DNA from: SAR116 cluster bacterium AG-426-B08
Lineage (GTDB): Bacteria; Pseudomonadota; Alphaproteobacteria; Puniceispirillales; Marisalimonadaceae
Assembly (NCBI GenBank): GCA_003213175.1
Contig: QCNN01000005.1
Location: forward strand, 1 to 64,000
Direction: 5' to 3'
Length of the DNA stretch: 64,000 nt
The notes under the pieces were generated by a model, which saw only the letters and a program-made list of their open reading frames with translations, was not told where the DNA came from and did no database searches. Each line of letters opens with the position of its first letter. Position 1 is the first letter of the stretch. This document shows positions 20,434 through 28,627 of this stretch, one piece after another. The translations under genes and the position numbers were made by a program.

Positions 20434-20451
20434 TTATCTACAAAATATTTA

Positions 20452-20958
20452 ATGAAACGAATAGCTTTATATCCAGGTTCATTTGATCCATTAACAAATG
20501 GTCATTTAGATATTATGAGAAGGTCATTAAGTATTTGTGATAGTCTTATTGTAGGAATTGCGATTAACAAGCAAAAAAAGCCTTTTTTTACTGTAGAAGA
20601 GAGAATAAACCTAATTAAAGATGCCATTAATGAAAATAAAACTTTAAATAAAGAAAATAAATCTAATATCTCAGTTAAATCTTTTGATAGTCTTTTAATT
20701 AATTTTTCAAAAGAAAATTACGTTTCGATGATTATAAGAGGTCTAAGGGTAGTTTCAGACTTCGATTATGAATTTCAAATGGCAGGTATGAATTCACGTT
20801 TGAGTGCTAATATACAAACTATTTTTTTGATGGCCTCAGAAAATAATCAATTTATTGCATCTAGATTTGTTAAAGAAGTCGCTAGTTTAAATGGTGATAT
20901 TTCGTCTTTTGTTCCAAAAAATGTTTATAAAGCAATTAAACAAAAATTTAATTATTAA
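20452..20958 (+). CDS. coaD: Pantetheine-phosphate adenylyltransferase
   Basis: Penultimate step of coenzyme A synthesis, transferring AMP from ATP to 4'-phosphopantetheine. The nucleotidyltransferase motif is YPGSFDPLTNGHLDIM near the start (the GH of the HxGH-like motif), and the C-terminal ISSFVPKNVY block is present. Length is 168 residues. It follows gyrA in the same direction; gyrA-coaD is a recurrent order in alphaproteobacteria. Confidence 0.96.
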   Translation: MKRIALYPGSFDPLTNGHLDIMRRSLSICDSLIVGIAINKQKKPFFTVEERINLIKDAINENKTLNKENKSNISVKSFDSLLINFSKENYVSMIIRGLRVVSDFDYEFQMAGMNSRLSANIQTIFLMASENNQFIASRFVKEVASLNGDISSFVPKNVYKAIKQKFNY

Positions 20959-21003
20959 CACTTGATTAATATACAATTTTAAAATAAGTTTTGATTTTAA
21001 TTA

Positions 21004-21079
21004 GGGCCGTTAGCTCAGTTGGTAGAGCAATTGACTTTTAATCAATGGGTCGCAGGTTCGAATCCTGCACGGCTCACCA
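21004..21079 (+). tRNA. tRNA-Lys (anticodon TTT)
   Basis: A 76-base cloverleaf. The acceptor stem GGGCCGT pairs with ACGGCTC (one G-U). The D-arm contains TAGCTCAGTTGGTAGAGC, the anticodon stem ATTGA/TCAAT encloses the loop CTTTTAA with anticodon TTT, and the T-arm has GCAGGTTCGAATCCTGC. The discriminator is A, and the 3' CCA is encoded in the DNA. It stands between coaD and the convergent sugar operon. Confidence 0.97.
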
Positions 21080-21094
21080 TTTTTTAATAAATGA

Positions 21095-22156
21095 TTAATT
21101 CAATCTAGTATCATTTTTTGAAAAGAAATGAATGTCTTTTTGGGATATTTTGAGTCCTAATTTTTGATTTAACGGTACCTTTATATCCGGTTTTTCTTTT
21201 ACAATTACAAAATTTTCTTTTACGCCTACATCCACATATATGAATTGTTCTGCACCAAGATATTCAATAAATTTTGCATATCCTATAAAAGAAGCTTTTT
21301 TAGTTTCACAAATGATAATTTTCTCAGCTCTAAAACCTATTTTTTGAATATCTTTGTTATTACATCTAATATTTGTTTTTTTGTTTATTTTATCAATGAA
21401 ATAAACATTGCCATTTATAGTAGTACATTCTAATACATTCATCTTTGGGGTGCCTATAAATTTTGCAACAAAAAGATTTTTAGGACGATTGTATAATTCC
21501 TTAGGTGTGCCAACCTGAATAATTTTGCCTTCATTTATAACCACGATTCTATTAGCTAATGTCATCGCTTCAACTTGGTCGTGTGTTACATAAATTGTTG
21601 TGATGCCAAGCTTTTTATGTAGTCGAGAAATCTCTAAGCGCATTTCTATTCTCAACGAAGCATCAAGGTTAGACAGAGGTTCATCAAATAAAAAAGCTTT
21701 TGGTTCTCGAATAATTGCTCTTCCTATTGCTACTCTTTGTTTTTGCCCTCCAGATAGTTCTTTTGGTAAACGATTTAATAAAAGTTTTAATTTTAAAGTT
21801 TCTGCAACTTGATTAACTTTTTGAGTAAGGATTTCTTTATTAATACCTGATGTTTTTAGAGCAAAACCAATGTTTTCAAAAACATTCATGTGAGGATAAA
21901 GAGCATAAGATTGGAAAACCATAGATAATTTCCTATCAGATGGTATTTTGTCAGTTACATCTTTGTTTTCAATTAATATTTTTCCAGACTCTAAATCCTC
22001 TAAACCAGAAATAATTCTTAATAATGTTGATTTTCCACATCCAGATGGCCCAACTAAAACTATAAATTCACCATCAATTATATTTAAGTTTATATCTTTA
22101 ATGACATGGTTTTCACCAAACCATTTTGAAATATTATTAAGTTTTATTGAAGCCAT
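21095..22156 (-). CDS. Sugar ABC transporter ATP-binding protein (UgpC/MalK type)
   Basis: Energises the carbohydrate importer of this operon. Walker A is GPSGCGKST at about residues 36-44, the signature is [14 protein letters not shown], Walker B is [11 protein letters not shown], and the switch histidine is in [17 protein letters not shown]/MalK-type regulatory domain follows residue 235. Length is 353 residues. It is the last gene of the minus-strand operon, and its start lies 20 bases inside the 3' end of the glycosidase gene, implying translational coupling. Confidence 0.92.
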   Translation of the reverse strand: MASIKLNNISKWFGENHVIKDINLNIIDGEFIVLVGPSGCGKSTLLRIISGLEDLESGKILIENKDVTDKIPSDRKLSMVFQSYALYPHMNVFENIGFALKTSGINKEILTQKVNQVAETLKLKLLLNRLPKELSGGQKQRVAIGRAIIREPKAFLFDEPLSNLDASLRIEMRLEISRLHKKLGITTIYVTHDQVEAMTLANRIVVINEGKIIQVGTPKELYNRPKNLFVAKFIGTPKMNVLECTTINGNVYFIDKINKKTNIRCNNKDIQKIGFRAEKIIICETKKASFIGYAKFIEYLGAEQFIYVDVGVKENFVIVKEKPDIKVPLNQKLGLKISQKDIHFFSKNDTRLN

Positions 22157-23456
22157 TTTTTTTATTTTTAAAATTATTTATTAAACTTACATCGATTTTT
22201 TCTTTACAAAGTTCAAGATAAATTGCTGCAGTCCATGAAAAATCCTTACCGCCTAAACCAACTCCTGTATGTGGATCAAAATATTCTGCCATTCCATAAG
22301 ACTCAATTAATTTTATTGTATCATTTCTAATTTTTTCTGCGATCTTATACTCACCTTCATCTTCTAATCCAATTGCAATCATATAATTCATCACACACCA
22401 AATTGGACCTCTCCAATATCTCTTGCTTTCAAAACTTTGATGATTTGGATCAAGACTAGGCATGCCATATGAACATATATCTAATATTCTTTTGCAATGA
22501 TCTACAATATATTTTTTTTGCTTACTTGTTCCTGCGCCCGCATATAATGAGAGTAAAGATGCATTTGTTATTGCGTCTGAAAAACAATTATTTCTTCTAT
22601 CGAACGCAGTGAAAGATTTCACCTGTTCATTCCACATTTTTTGGCAGCCTTTATTAAGAATAGAAATCCAATTTTTAATTTCATCAATAACATGTATGTA
22701 ATTTAGATGTTTTGCTAATAATAATAAGTCTTTGTTAGCACGAAGAAAAATAAAATTTACTCCAGGGTCAACTGCAGAAAAAGGACCTCCAAAATGCATT
22801 ATTGTTTTATTCCAATTACAATTTCTTCCAAAGTGAAGAATTGACATGAACCTATCATAATGATCTTTAGTTGGTCTTTCAGACTTATCAACATGAGATA
22901 TATCACGTCTTGAATAACTAGAAATATCATTTGGAATTTTAATATTTTCAAGACCTATATCCCAATCTGGGCAATTATCCCTTCCAGACTCCCATGGATG
23001 TACAATGCTAATAAATCCTTCCTTAGATGGATCTCGTGCTAAAAAATACCACTTGTGATAAGCCATAATTGAATTAAAAAGTGTTCCAGCTTTAAGTTTA
23101 TCATATTCATTACCTCTTTTTACCATCTGCCAAATTATACTTGCTAAAACTGGAGGTTGAGAATGACAACTAGTCTTAGATTTAGCATTTATTTTCCATT
23201 GATCTGGACCAGGAAAATAATCAGGATCATTTTGATGAAAGATAATGTGTGGTATCATCCCATCCCGCCATTGCGCATTAATTAACATAATTAATTCTTG
23301 CCAAGATCTAGTTTTATCAAATAAGGAAATTCCTAACGCTGTAAAAGCAGAATCCCAATTCCATTGATGAGGGTAAAGACGATTAGTTGGTATTGTAAAA
23401 CCACCACGATCATTATTAATTATTACTTTAATTGCTTCTTCTATCATCTTTCCCAT
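22137..23456 (-). CDS. GH63-like (alpha/alpha)6 glycosidase, possibly glucosyl-/mannosylglycerate hydrolase
   Basis: A 439-residue cytoplasmic six-hairpin glycosidase without a signal peptide. Characteristic stretches are QWNWDSAF (about residues 31-38), DYFPGPDQW (about 77-85), [11 protein letters not shown] (about 348-358) and a closing [15 protein letters not shown]. These resemble GH63 enzymes, a family that includes E. coli YgjK and bacterial mannosylglycerate/glucosylglycerate hydrolases. Its place inside a sugar ABC operon suggests that the imported glycoside is cleaved in the cytosol. An osmolyte substrate is inference; a trehalose-like or other alpha-glycoside is possible. Confidence 0.75.
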   Translation of the reverse strand: MGKMIEEAIKVIINNDRGGFTIPTNRLYPHQWNWDSAFTALGISLFDKTRSWQELIMLINAQWRDGMIPHIIFHQNDPDYFPGPDQWKINAKSKTSCHSQPPVLASIIWQMVKRGNEYDKLKAGTLFNSIMAYHKWYFLARDPSKEGFISIVHPWESGRDNCPDWDIGLENIKIPNDISSYSRRDISHVDKSERPTKDHYDRFMSILHFGRNCNWNKTIMHFGGPFSAVDPGVNFIFLRANKDLLLLAKHLNYIHVIDEIKNWISILNKGCQKMWNEQVKSFTAFDRRNNCFSDAITNASLLSLYAGAGTSKQKKYIVDHCKRILDICSYGMPSLDPNHQSFESKRYWRGPIWCVMNYMIAIGLEDEGEYKIAEKIRNDTIKLIESYGMAEYFDPHTGVGLGGKDFSWTAAIYLELCKEKIDVSLINNFKNKKNGFNKT

Positions 23457-23459
23457 ATT

Positions 23460-24683
23460 TTATCCTTTTACTCCACCAGATGATAAACCAGAAATTAAAA
23501 ATTTTTCTAAATACAGAAATATTACCATAACCGGTAATGTTGCAATAACTGCACCTGCCATCAAATGTTGCTGTGGAATTTCTGAAGAGTTTAATGATAC
23601 AATGCCTCTTGACAATGTGAATAAGTCAGTATCATCTAGAAACATAAACGCAAACAAAAATTCATTCCATGCAATCATAAATACGTACAAAGCAACACTA
23701 ACAATCGCAGGTTTTGATAAAGGCATTGCAATTTTTATAATTATCTGAAACCTTGACAATCCATCCATAATTGCAGCATCGTCAATTTCTTTAGAAAGCG
23801 AGTTGAAATAACCTCTAAGCATATACAGCGCAACAGGTATTGTTGTCGCAGGATATACTATTAATAGTCCAAATAATGAATTTCTCAAACCTAATTGTGA
23901 AAAGACAGCATAAAGTGGTATAACTAAAACGATGGATGGAATTAAGTAAATTAAAATCACTGACCCTGAAAACCACTCTTTGGCTGGAAATCTTAACCTT
24001 GAAAGAGCGTATGCTCCAGGTATAGAAAAAAATAATGTTACAAACACTGTGATAATAGAAACTAAAAATGAATTAAATAAAAAAATATGGAAATTAAAAT
24101 TAGTAAACAATTCAATGTAAGAACTAAATAAAACGTTCAAATCAGATGTAGAATTTAATGAAAGATCCAATGGATTTAAAATTAAGCTTTGTTGATTTTT
24201 TAAGCTTGTCATTATCATGATATAAAAAGGTAAAAGAGTTATTAAAATTAAAATTATTAATCCTAGTCCCCATAGTAATCTTAAGTAAAATTTCTCTAAA
24301 TTATATCTCGATAATTTTCCGATATTAATTTGTTTCAAAGATAAATAAATACTAATCCAAGTAAAAAAAGAATTAATGACTACTAACAAAAAAGTTGAAA
24401 TCGAATTAGTTTTTTTTTGGAGAAAAGGATCTCCGAATGTAAAGCTATATATTAGTAAAACCATAAATATTATTGATAATAAATGAAATTTTATTGAAAT
24501 TTTATTTTGTAAAAATACATAAATTACGCTAATTAATGACCCAACAATTAGAAAAGGTACAACGTTGACATATAATTTTTCTCCGATTGTTAAAATTCCA
24601 ATCATAGTACAAATAATTTGCCAGAATAATCCCCATATCGAACCAGTCAAAATTGAACAAAATAATCCATATTTCCAAAACAT
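23460..24683 (-). CDS. Sugar ABC transporter permease (MalG type) with extra N-terminal membrane region
   Basis: Inner-membrane channel subunit. The C-terminal two thirds is a MalG-like permease with the EAA loop (EIDDAAIMDGLSRFQIIIKIAMPL) that docks on the ATPase, and ends near GLSSGGVKG as CUT1 permeases do. About 125 residues at the N-terminus are extra, with roughly four hydrophobic segments not found in the usual 270-300-residue MalG. The whole protein is 407 residues. It overlaps the start of the neighbouring permease stop by one base and is 3 bases from the glycosidase gene. Confidence 0.9.
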   Translation of the reverse strand: MFWKYGLFCSILTGSIWGLFWQIICTMIGILTIGEKLYVNVVPFLIVGSLISVIYVFLQNKISIKFHLLSIIFMVLLIYSFTFGDPFLQKKTNSISTFLLVVINSFFTWISIYLSLKQINIGKLSRYNLEKFYLRLLWGLGLIILILITLLPFYIMIMTSLKNQQSLILNPLDLSLNSTSDLNVLFSSYIELFTNFNFHIFLFNSFLVSIITVFVTLFFSIPGAYALSRLRFPAKEWFSGSVILIYLIPSIVLVIPLYAVFSQLGLRNSLFGLLIVYPATTIPVALYMLRGYFNSLSKEIDDAAIMDGLSRFQIIIKIAMPLSKPAIVSVALYVFMIAWNEFLFAFMFLDDTDLFTLSRGIVSLNSSEIPQQHLMAGAVIATLPVMVIFLYLEKFLISGLSSGGVKG

Positions 24684-25966
24684 TAAATTGTTTCCTTTTT
24701 AGAGTATTTTATGAAAAATATTGAGAAAATTAATAAAATTAAAAATATGATTACAGCTACTGCCGCGCCAGCACCTAAGTTAGAAATTGCAAATGCTTGT
24801 TCATAAACATTTACCGTGAGAGTTCTTGTACCAGCATTACCTCCAGTTAGAAGAAAAATGTCATCAAATTTATTAAAAGTCCAAATAAATCTAAGTAAAA
24901 ACAAAGTAGCAATTATGCCAATTAAAAATGGCAGTGATAAAAAGTAAAATTGTTGTAATGGTGTTGCTCCATCTATTTCTGCAGCTTCATAAATGTCTTC
25001 TGGTATAGATTGCATTTTTGCAAGTATGAATAGAAAGGAAAGAGGAAAATATCTCCATATTTCAAAGATAATGACCATAGACAAAGCTAATGGGAACTTG
25101 AGTTCAAATCCAAAAAAATAAAATGATACAAACTTTTGGCCAAAAAAATTAATTGGTTTTTCAATTACTTCCATTTGAATTAGCATAGAATTCACTACTC
25201 CAGAAAAAGGGTCAAATAGAATTACCCATGCAAATGCAACAGCGATAACAGGTGATACATAAGGAAAAAGAAGCAGTCCTCTAATTATAGGACGTCCTTT
25301 AAAAGATTTTTGCAAAATTTGAGCTGCAAAAAGACCTAATAATAAGGCTCCCGCAGTACCAAAAACAGTATAATAAATAGTAATTTTTAGTACTTGCCAA
25401 AATTCGTTTGCAGAAAAAATTTTTTTAAAGTTTTCCAAGGTGAAATCAAAAGATGTTAAAATATTTGTGGTAGTAAATGATGCTATTGGTTTATGTTTTT
25501 TTGGATTATCATCAATGTTTACCCAAGAATCATTTCTTGAGACTTCTAGTATGATTTTTCCAGAGGATTTAGCTTTTAATTTACCCAGAGTACAAATAAG
25601 TTTATTTGATTCAACTGAACATATTGTGTCTTGTTTAATTTCTCTAATGTCAATACCCTTAGGGATGAAATCTGTAAAAATCACCTCATTTAAATCATAC
25701 TTAGTTGATGAGTTTCTGTATCTATAATGAATTTTAGCAATTTCTCCACTTTTGGACAACTTACCTCTAATATTTTCTTTAATGATGAGTGTTGGTGGTC
25801 TTAAGTCCCCAAGAGAAATCGGTTTGAAAGAAATCCAAAAGTTAGCGATCAGAGGTATCAATACTATTGATAAAACTAAACAAATTGTTGGTAATATTAA
25901 AAGTAATGCAAGTTTTTTTTCTTTCCTTAAAAGTTCACTACTTTTATATTGAATATTTTTTTTCAT
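24683..25966 (-). CDS. Sugar ABC transporter permease (MalF type) with periplasmic insert
   Basis: Partner channel subunit with the EAA loop DIYEAAEIDGATPLQQF and C-terminal helices typical of MalF/UgpA. After the first membrane helix (about residues 18-42) there is a stretch of about 115 residues, rich in beta-type sequence (YRNSSTKYDLNEVIFTDFIP, then a CxxxxxxxxC pair spaced CSVESNKLIC), before the second helix near residue 190. It resembles a DUF11-like beta-sandwich placed in the first periplasmic loop. Total length is 427 residues. It follows the binding-protein gene across a stem-loop. Confidence 0.9.
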   Translation of the reverse strand: MKKNIQYKSSELLRKEKKLALLLILPTICLVLSIVLIPLIANFWISFKPISLGDLRPPTLIIKENIRGKLSKSGEIAKIHYRYRNSSTKYDLNEVIFTDFIPKGIDIREIKQDTICSVESNKLICTLGKLKAKSSGKIILEVSRNDSWVNIDDNPKKHKPIASFTTTNILTSFDFTLENFKKIFSANEFWQVLKITIYYTVFGTAGALLLGLFAAQILQKSFKGRPIIRGLLLFPYVSPVIAVAFAWVILFDPFSGVVNSMLIQMEVIEKPINFFGQKFVSFYFFGFELKFPLALSMVIIFEIWRYFPLSFLFILAKMQSIPEDIYEAAEIDGATPLQQFYFLSLPFLIGIIATLFLLRFIWTFNKFDDIFLLTGGNAGTRTLTVNVYEQAFAISNLGAGAAVAVIIFLILLIFSIFFIKYSKKETI

Positions 25967-25997
25967 TCTTAACTGTTAAGATATGATGCATTAATTA

Positions 25998-26024
25998 ACA
26001 GACGACCCTATATGAGTCGTCTGT
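25998..26024 (-). promoter_or_regulatory. Intercistronic stem-loop between binding-protein and permease genes
   Basis: ACAGACGAC and GTCGTCTGT form a perfect 9-base-pair stem around a 9-base loop, 11 bases after the binding-protein stop and 32 bases before the permease start on the minus strand. It is one of the few GC-containing inverted repeats in the window. No run of T follows, so it is better read as an mRNA-stabilising or partial-attenuation element, as known between malE and malF, than as a full terminator. Confidence 0.7.
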
Positions 26025-26034
26025 AATAATAAAG

Positions 26035-27378
26035 TTATTTAATTGAAGAAAGTTCTTTATTCAATTTTGAGACTGCAGTTTTAACATCAATTTGATCATC
26101 TATAAATTCTCTAACAATACGGTTTATAATCTGTGAATTTATAATTTTTGATGCTAATGACAACTGACCCTCTGAAACTCCCCAACGGTCTGCTGTTTCT
26201 AATCCTGCAACAATTTTATTAATTGTTGTAGGAGAGTATAACTCTGATAAAGGAGCTTTTCTATCTACACCAACTGGGAGTTTAGACCAAGCAGTAACAT
26301 ATTTTGATGTATCTAAAGGTTCTCCTCTTCTTACAGGGAATTTTCCTTCTGGTGCAATAGAAAGAGTTGCCGTATAACCATCTTTCATTGAGTATTTTAC
26401 AAACTCGGAAGCAACATCAGTATTAGCATCTGAAGTTACCCCAAAGTAGCGAATATCTGCCCACGCAGCTCCACCCGGGTTAGAAGGGCCTCCAAATGTT
26501 GTAATTATTCCAGTTTTTTGAGCTAATGCTTTTGAGGTAGGATCATTGTTAATTGTTGGCGGTGCGGAGTTTCTTAATCCTGCTAATTCATCAAGAATAA
26601 ATGGTGACCAAATAATCATTGCAGCTTTTCCTGCAAAATAAATTGCTCTGGATTGTTTCCAATATAATTCGCCAGCAGGTGAAGCCTTAGCAATTTTTTT
26701 ATAAAAGTTTAAAACTTCAGTTGTTGCTTTTTCATTTAAAGGTGAGAACCCTTTATTATTTACAGGTGATACACCGTTTGCAAGAAAAACATGCTCCAGA
26801 ACTTGACTCATAAAATTTTCATCAACTTTTGTAGCAGCAACAAAACCATACATATTAGGTGGGCTATGCAATTTTTCTATTGCAGCTTCAATATTTTTAT
26901 AGCTATTAGGTGCGGCTAAACCAGCTTTATCAAAAAGGTCTTTTCTATATACGACCATTTGAGTCCAACCATCTACAGGAACGGCTGCAGTTTTACCATT
27001 ATATTGAGCCATTGTAATTGCCCCTGGAGCAAAAGTACTTTTTTGTAGCTCGTTAACGATATCTTCATTCGTTTCAACATCTAATATACCTGCCTCAGCC
27101 CATGGAAGTACATACTGAAGTGTATGATAAATGACATCTGGTAAATCTCCTGCTGCAAATGCTGCAGTAGCTCTTTTACCAAGATCTTTTTCAGAAACTG
27201 GAATGACTTCAACTATATGACCTGTTCTTTTTTTAAAATCTTCAGCCATAGCTTTTTGTTTCGCCAAACGCGCTGGTTGTTCTTCTGTAGTCCAAAACCT
27301 AATTTTTTCTGCAGATGCATTACTTACAAAAAATAAAAAAATCAAGTTATAGACAAGAAAGTTAATAATTTTTTTCAT
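26035..27378 (-). CDS. Sugar ABC transporter substrate-binding protein (family 1)
   Basis: Periplasmic receptor of the importer. A Sec signal peptide ends after SNASA (about residue 23). The mature protein begins EKIRFWTTEEQ and contains the AAGDLPDVIYHTLQY segment typical of family 1 solute-binding proteins, with the later WSPFILDEL and YFGVTSDAN blocks. Length is 447 residues. A strong AGGAGGAG ribosome site stands upstream and a stem-loop follows the gene, both consistent with higher expression than the permeases. Ligand is unknown; the neighbouring GH63-like enzyme points to a glycoside. Confidence 0.92.
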   Translation of the reverse strand: MKKIINFLVYNLIFLFFVSNASAEKIRFWTTEEQPARLAKQKAMAEDFKKRTGHIVEVIPVSEKDLGKRATAAFAAGDLPDVIYHTLQYVLPWAEAGILDVETNEDIVNELQKSTFAPGAITMAQYNGKTAAVPVDGWTQMVVYRKDLFDKAGLAAPNSYKNIEAAIEKLHSPPNMYGFVAATKVDENFMSQVLEHVFLANGVSPVNNKGFSPLNEKATTEVLNFYKKIAKASPAGELYWKQSRAIYFAGKAAMIIWSPFILDELAGLRNSAPPTINNDPTSKALAQKTGIITTFGGPSNPGGAAWADIRYFGVTSDANTDVASEFVKYSMKDGYTATLSIAPEGKFPVRRGEPLDTSKYVTAWSKLPVGVDRKAPLSELYSPTTINKIVAGLETADRWGVSEGQLSLASKIINSQIINRIVREFIDDQIDVKTAVSKLNKELSSIK

Positions 27379-27383
27379 ATTTT

Positions 27384-27391
27384 CTCCTCCT
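27384..27391 (-). promoter_or_regulatory. Strong Shine-Dalgarno site of the sugar-binding protein gene
   Basis: On the minus strand AGGAGGAG lies 5 bases before the ATG at 27378. It is an unusually complete match compared with most genes here, which have weak or no visible site. It supports this start and high translation of the binding protein. Confidence 0.75.
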
Positions 27392-27424
27392 ATTTAGTTT
27401 TAAAATGTTAATTTATTTAACACT

Positions 27425-28453
27425 TTATTCCGCCATGGGCGGGTTATCAGTACTTCTTCTCAATATTGAAGCACTAAAAAGTTTTTGAAGTTCAGTTGGT
27501 TTTTTTCTGCCTTCAACTAATTTTATTAGCATTTCAGCCAATTTTCTGCCGACTGATTGCAGTGAATGTTCCATTGTTGATAATTGAGGTTCCATCCATG
27601 CACCAAGTGCAAGGCCGTCATATCCAATTAAGGAAATTTCTTTCCCCGGGTAAATGTTATGATTTCGTAATGATTGCATTGCCCCAACTGCAACTGTATC
27701 TGAAACACAGCAAACGCTTGTTGGGGGGGATTTTAGTTTTAATAGTTCATTCATTGCTTTCATTCCACCTTCAAAGCTTAATTCAGCAACTTGAAAGTAT
27801 TTGCTAGAAACTGACAAACCTTTTTCTAAGAGAGCTTTTCTCCATCCAACTTCTCTTTGAATAGAGAAATTGTATATAGAGGGACCTCCTATATGTGCAA
27901 TTTTCTTATGTCCTAAAGATATGAAGTGATTTGTCATATCATAGAAAGCGGCTTCATTATCAATATCTAGCCAAGCTGAGTCATCACAACTTTTAGATCT
28001 TCCGTGAGCAACAAAAGGTATTTTCAAGTCTTTTAATAGTTTAAATCTTTTATCATTCCATAAGGTTCGAGAAATTATTAAACCACTTACGCTTTTAGAA
28101 ACAGACAATTTTTTGAAAAGTTGCATTTCTTCTTCTAAACTTTTCGCAACAAGAACTTTAAGATCCCATCCTTTTATATTTAAAGCTGAAGTCATTCCAG
28201 CCATCAGTTCTCCTAAAAAAGGGTCATTCAATTGCCCATCTCGCCATGGAATGATAAAACCTAAACATTCTGCATTTCCAGAAGCAAGTCTTCTTGCAAA
28301 AACGTTTGGTTGATATCCCATTTTTAAGACTGTTTCGTTAACTAATTCTTTAGTTGTTTTTGATATATCTTTATAATCATTTAAAGCTCTTGAGACAGTA
28401 GATTCAGATATCTGAAGCTTTTTTGCTATTGATTTAAGTGATGAGTATGACAC
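27425..28453 (-). CDS. LacI-family transcriptional regulator
   Basis: Ligand-responsive DNA-binding repressor, 342 residues. The N-terminal helix-turn-helix is LKSIAKKLQISESTVSRALN, followed by the hinge-helix region NVFARRLASG. The rest is the periplasmic-binding-protein-like effector domain (GFIIPWRDG..., CCVSDTVAVGAMQSL, GYDGLALGAWMEPQLSTM). The start is GTG. It is the first gene of the minus-strand sugar operon, 46 bases from the binding-protein gene, and two operator palindromes lie just upstream, implying autoregulation and control of the whole operon. Confidence 0.93.
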   Translation of the reverse strand: MSYSSLKSIAKKLQISESTVSRALNDYKDISKTTKELVNETVLKMGYQPNVFARRLASGNAECLGFIIPWRDGQLNDPFLGELMAGMTSALNIKGWDLKVLVAKSLEEEMQLFKKLSVSKSVSGLIISRTLWNDKRFKLLKDLKIPFVAHGRSKSCDDSAWLDIDNEAAFYDMTNHFISLGHKKIAHIGGPSIYNFSIQREVGWRKALLEKGLSVSSKYFQVAELSFEGGMKAMNELLKLKSPPTSVCCVSDTVAVGAMQSLRNHNIYPGKEISLIGYDGLALGAWMEPQLSTMEHSLQSVGRKLAEMLIKLVEGRKKPTELQKLFSASILRRSTDNPPMAE

Positions 28454-28469
28454 AATTTAAAATCTTTAA

Positions 28470-28505
28470 CGAAATCGCTTTCGGAGTCAACCGAAATCGC
28501 TTTCG
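28470..28505 (-). promoter_or_regulatory. Two identical LacI-type operators
   Basis: CGAAATCGCTTTCG occurs twice, at 28470-28483 and 28492-28505, with starts 22 bases apart, about two helical turns, so both sites face the same side of the DNA. Each is the near-palindrome CGAAA-N4-TTTCG with a central CpG, the form expected for LacI-family operators. They lie 17 and 39 bases upstream of the regulator start. Confidence 0.88.
28485..28490 (-). promoter_or_regulatory. Candidate -35 box of the sugar operon
   Basis: On the minus strand TTGACT lies exactly between the two operators. The nearer operator would occupy the spacer, and the region at 28462-28468 (TAAAGAT on the minus strand) would be a weak -10. 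A repressor bound at either site would block RNA polymerase. Confidence 0.55.
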
Positions 28506-28627
28506 TGAATTATTAAACTTAAATTATGGTTTTAAAAAATTAATTAGTTTAAATATATTAAATCGTTAATTATTATTATAAAAATATATTATCTTTAAAT
28601 ATTTTTGTTGATGCTTAAATATTAAAA

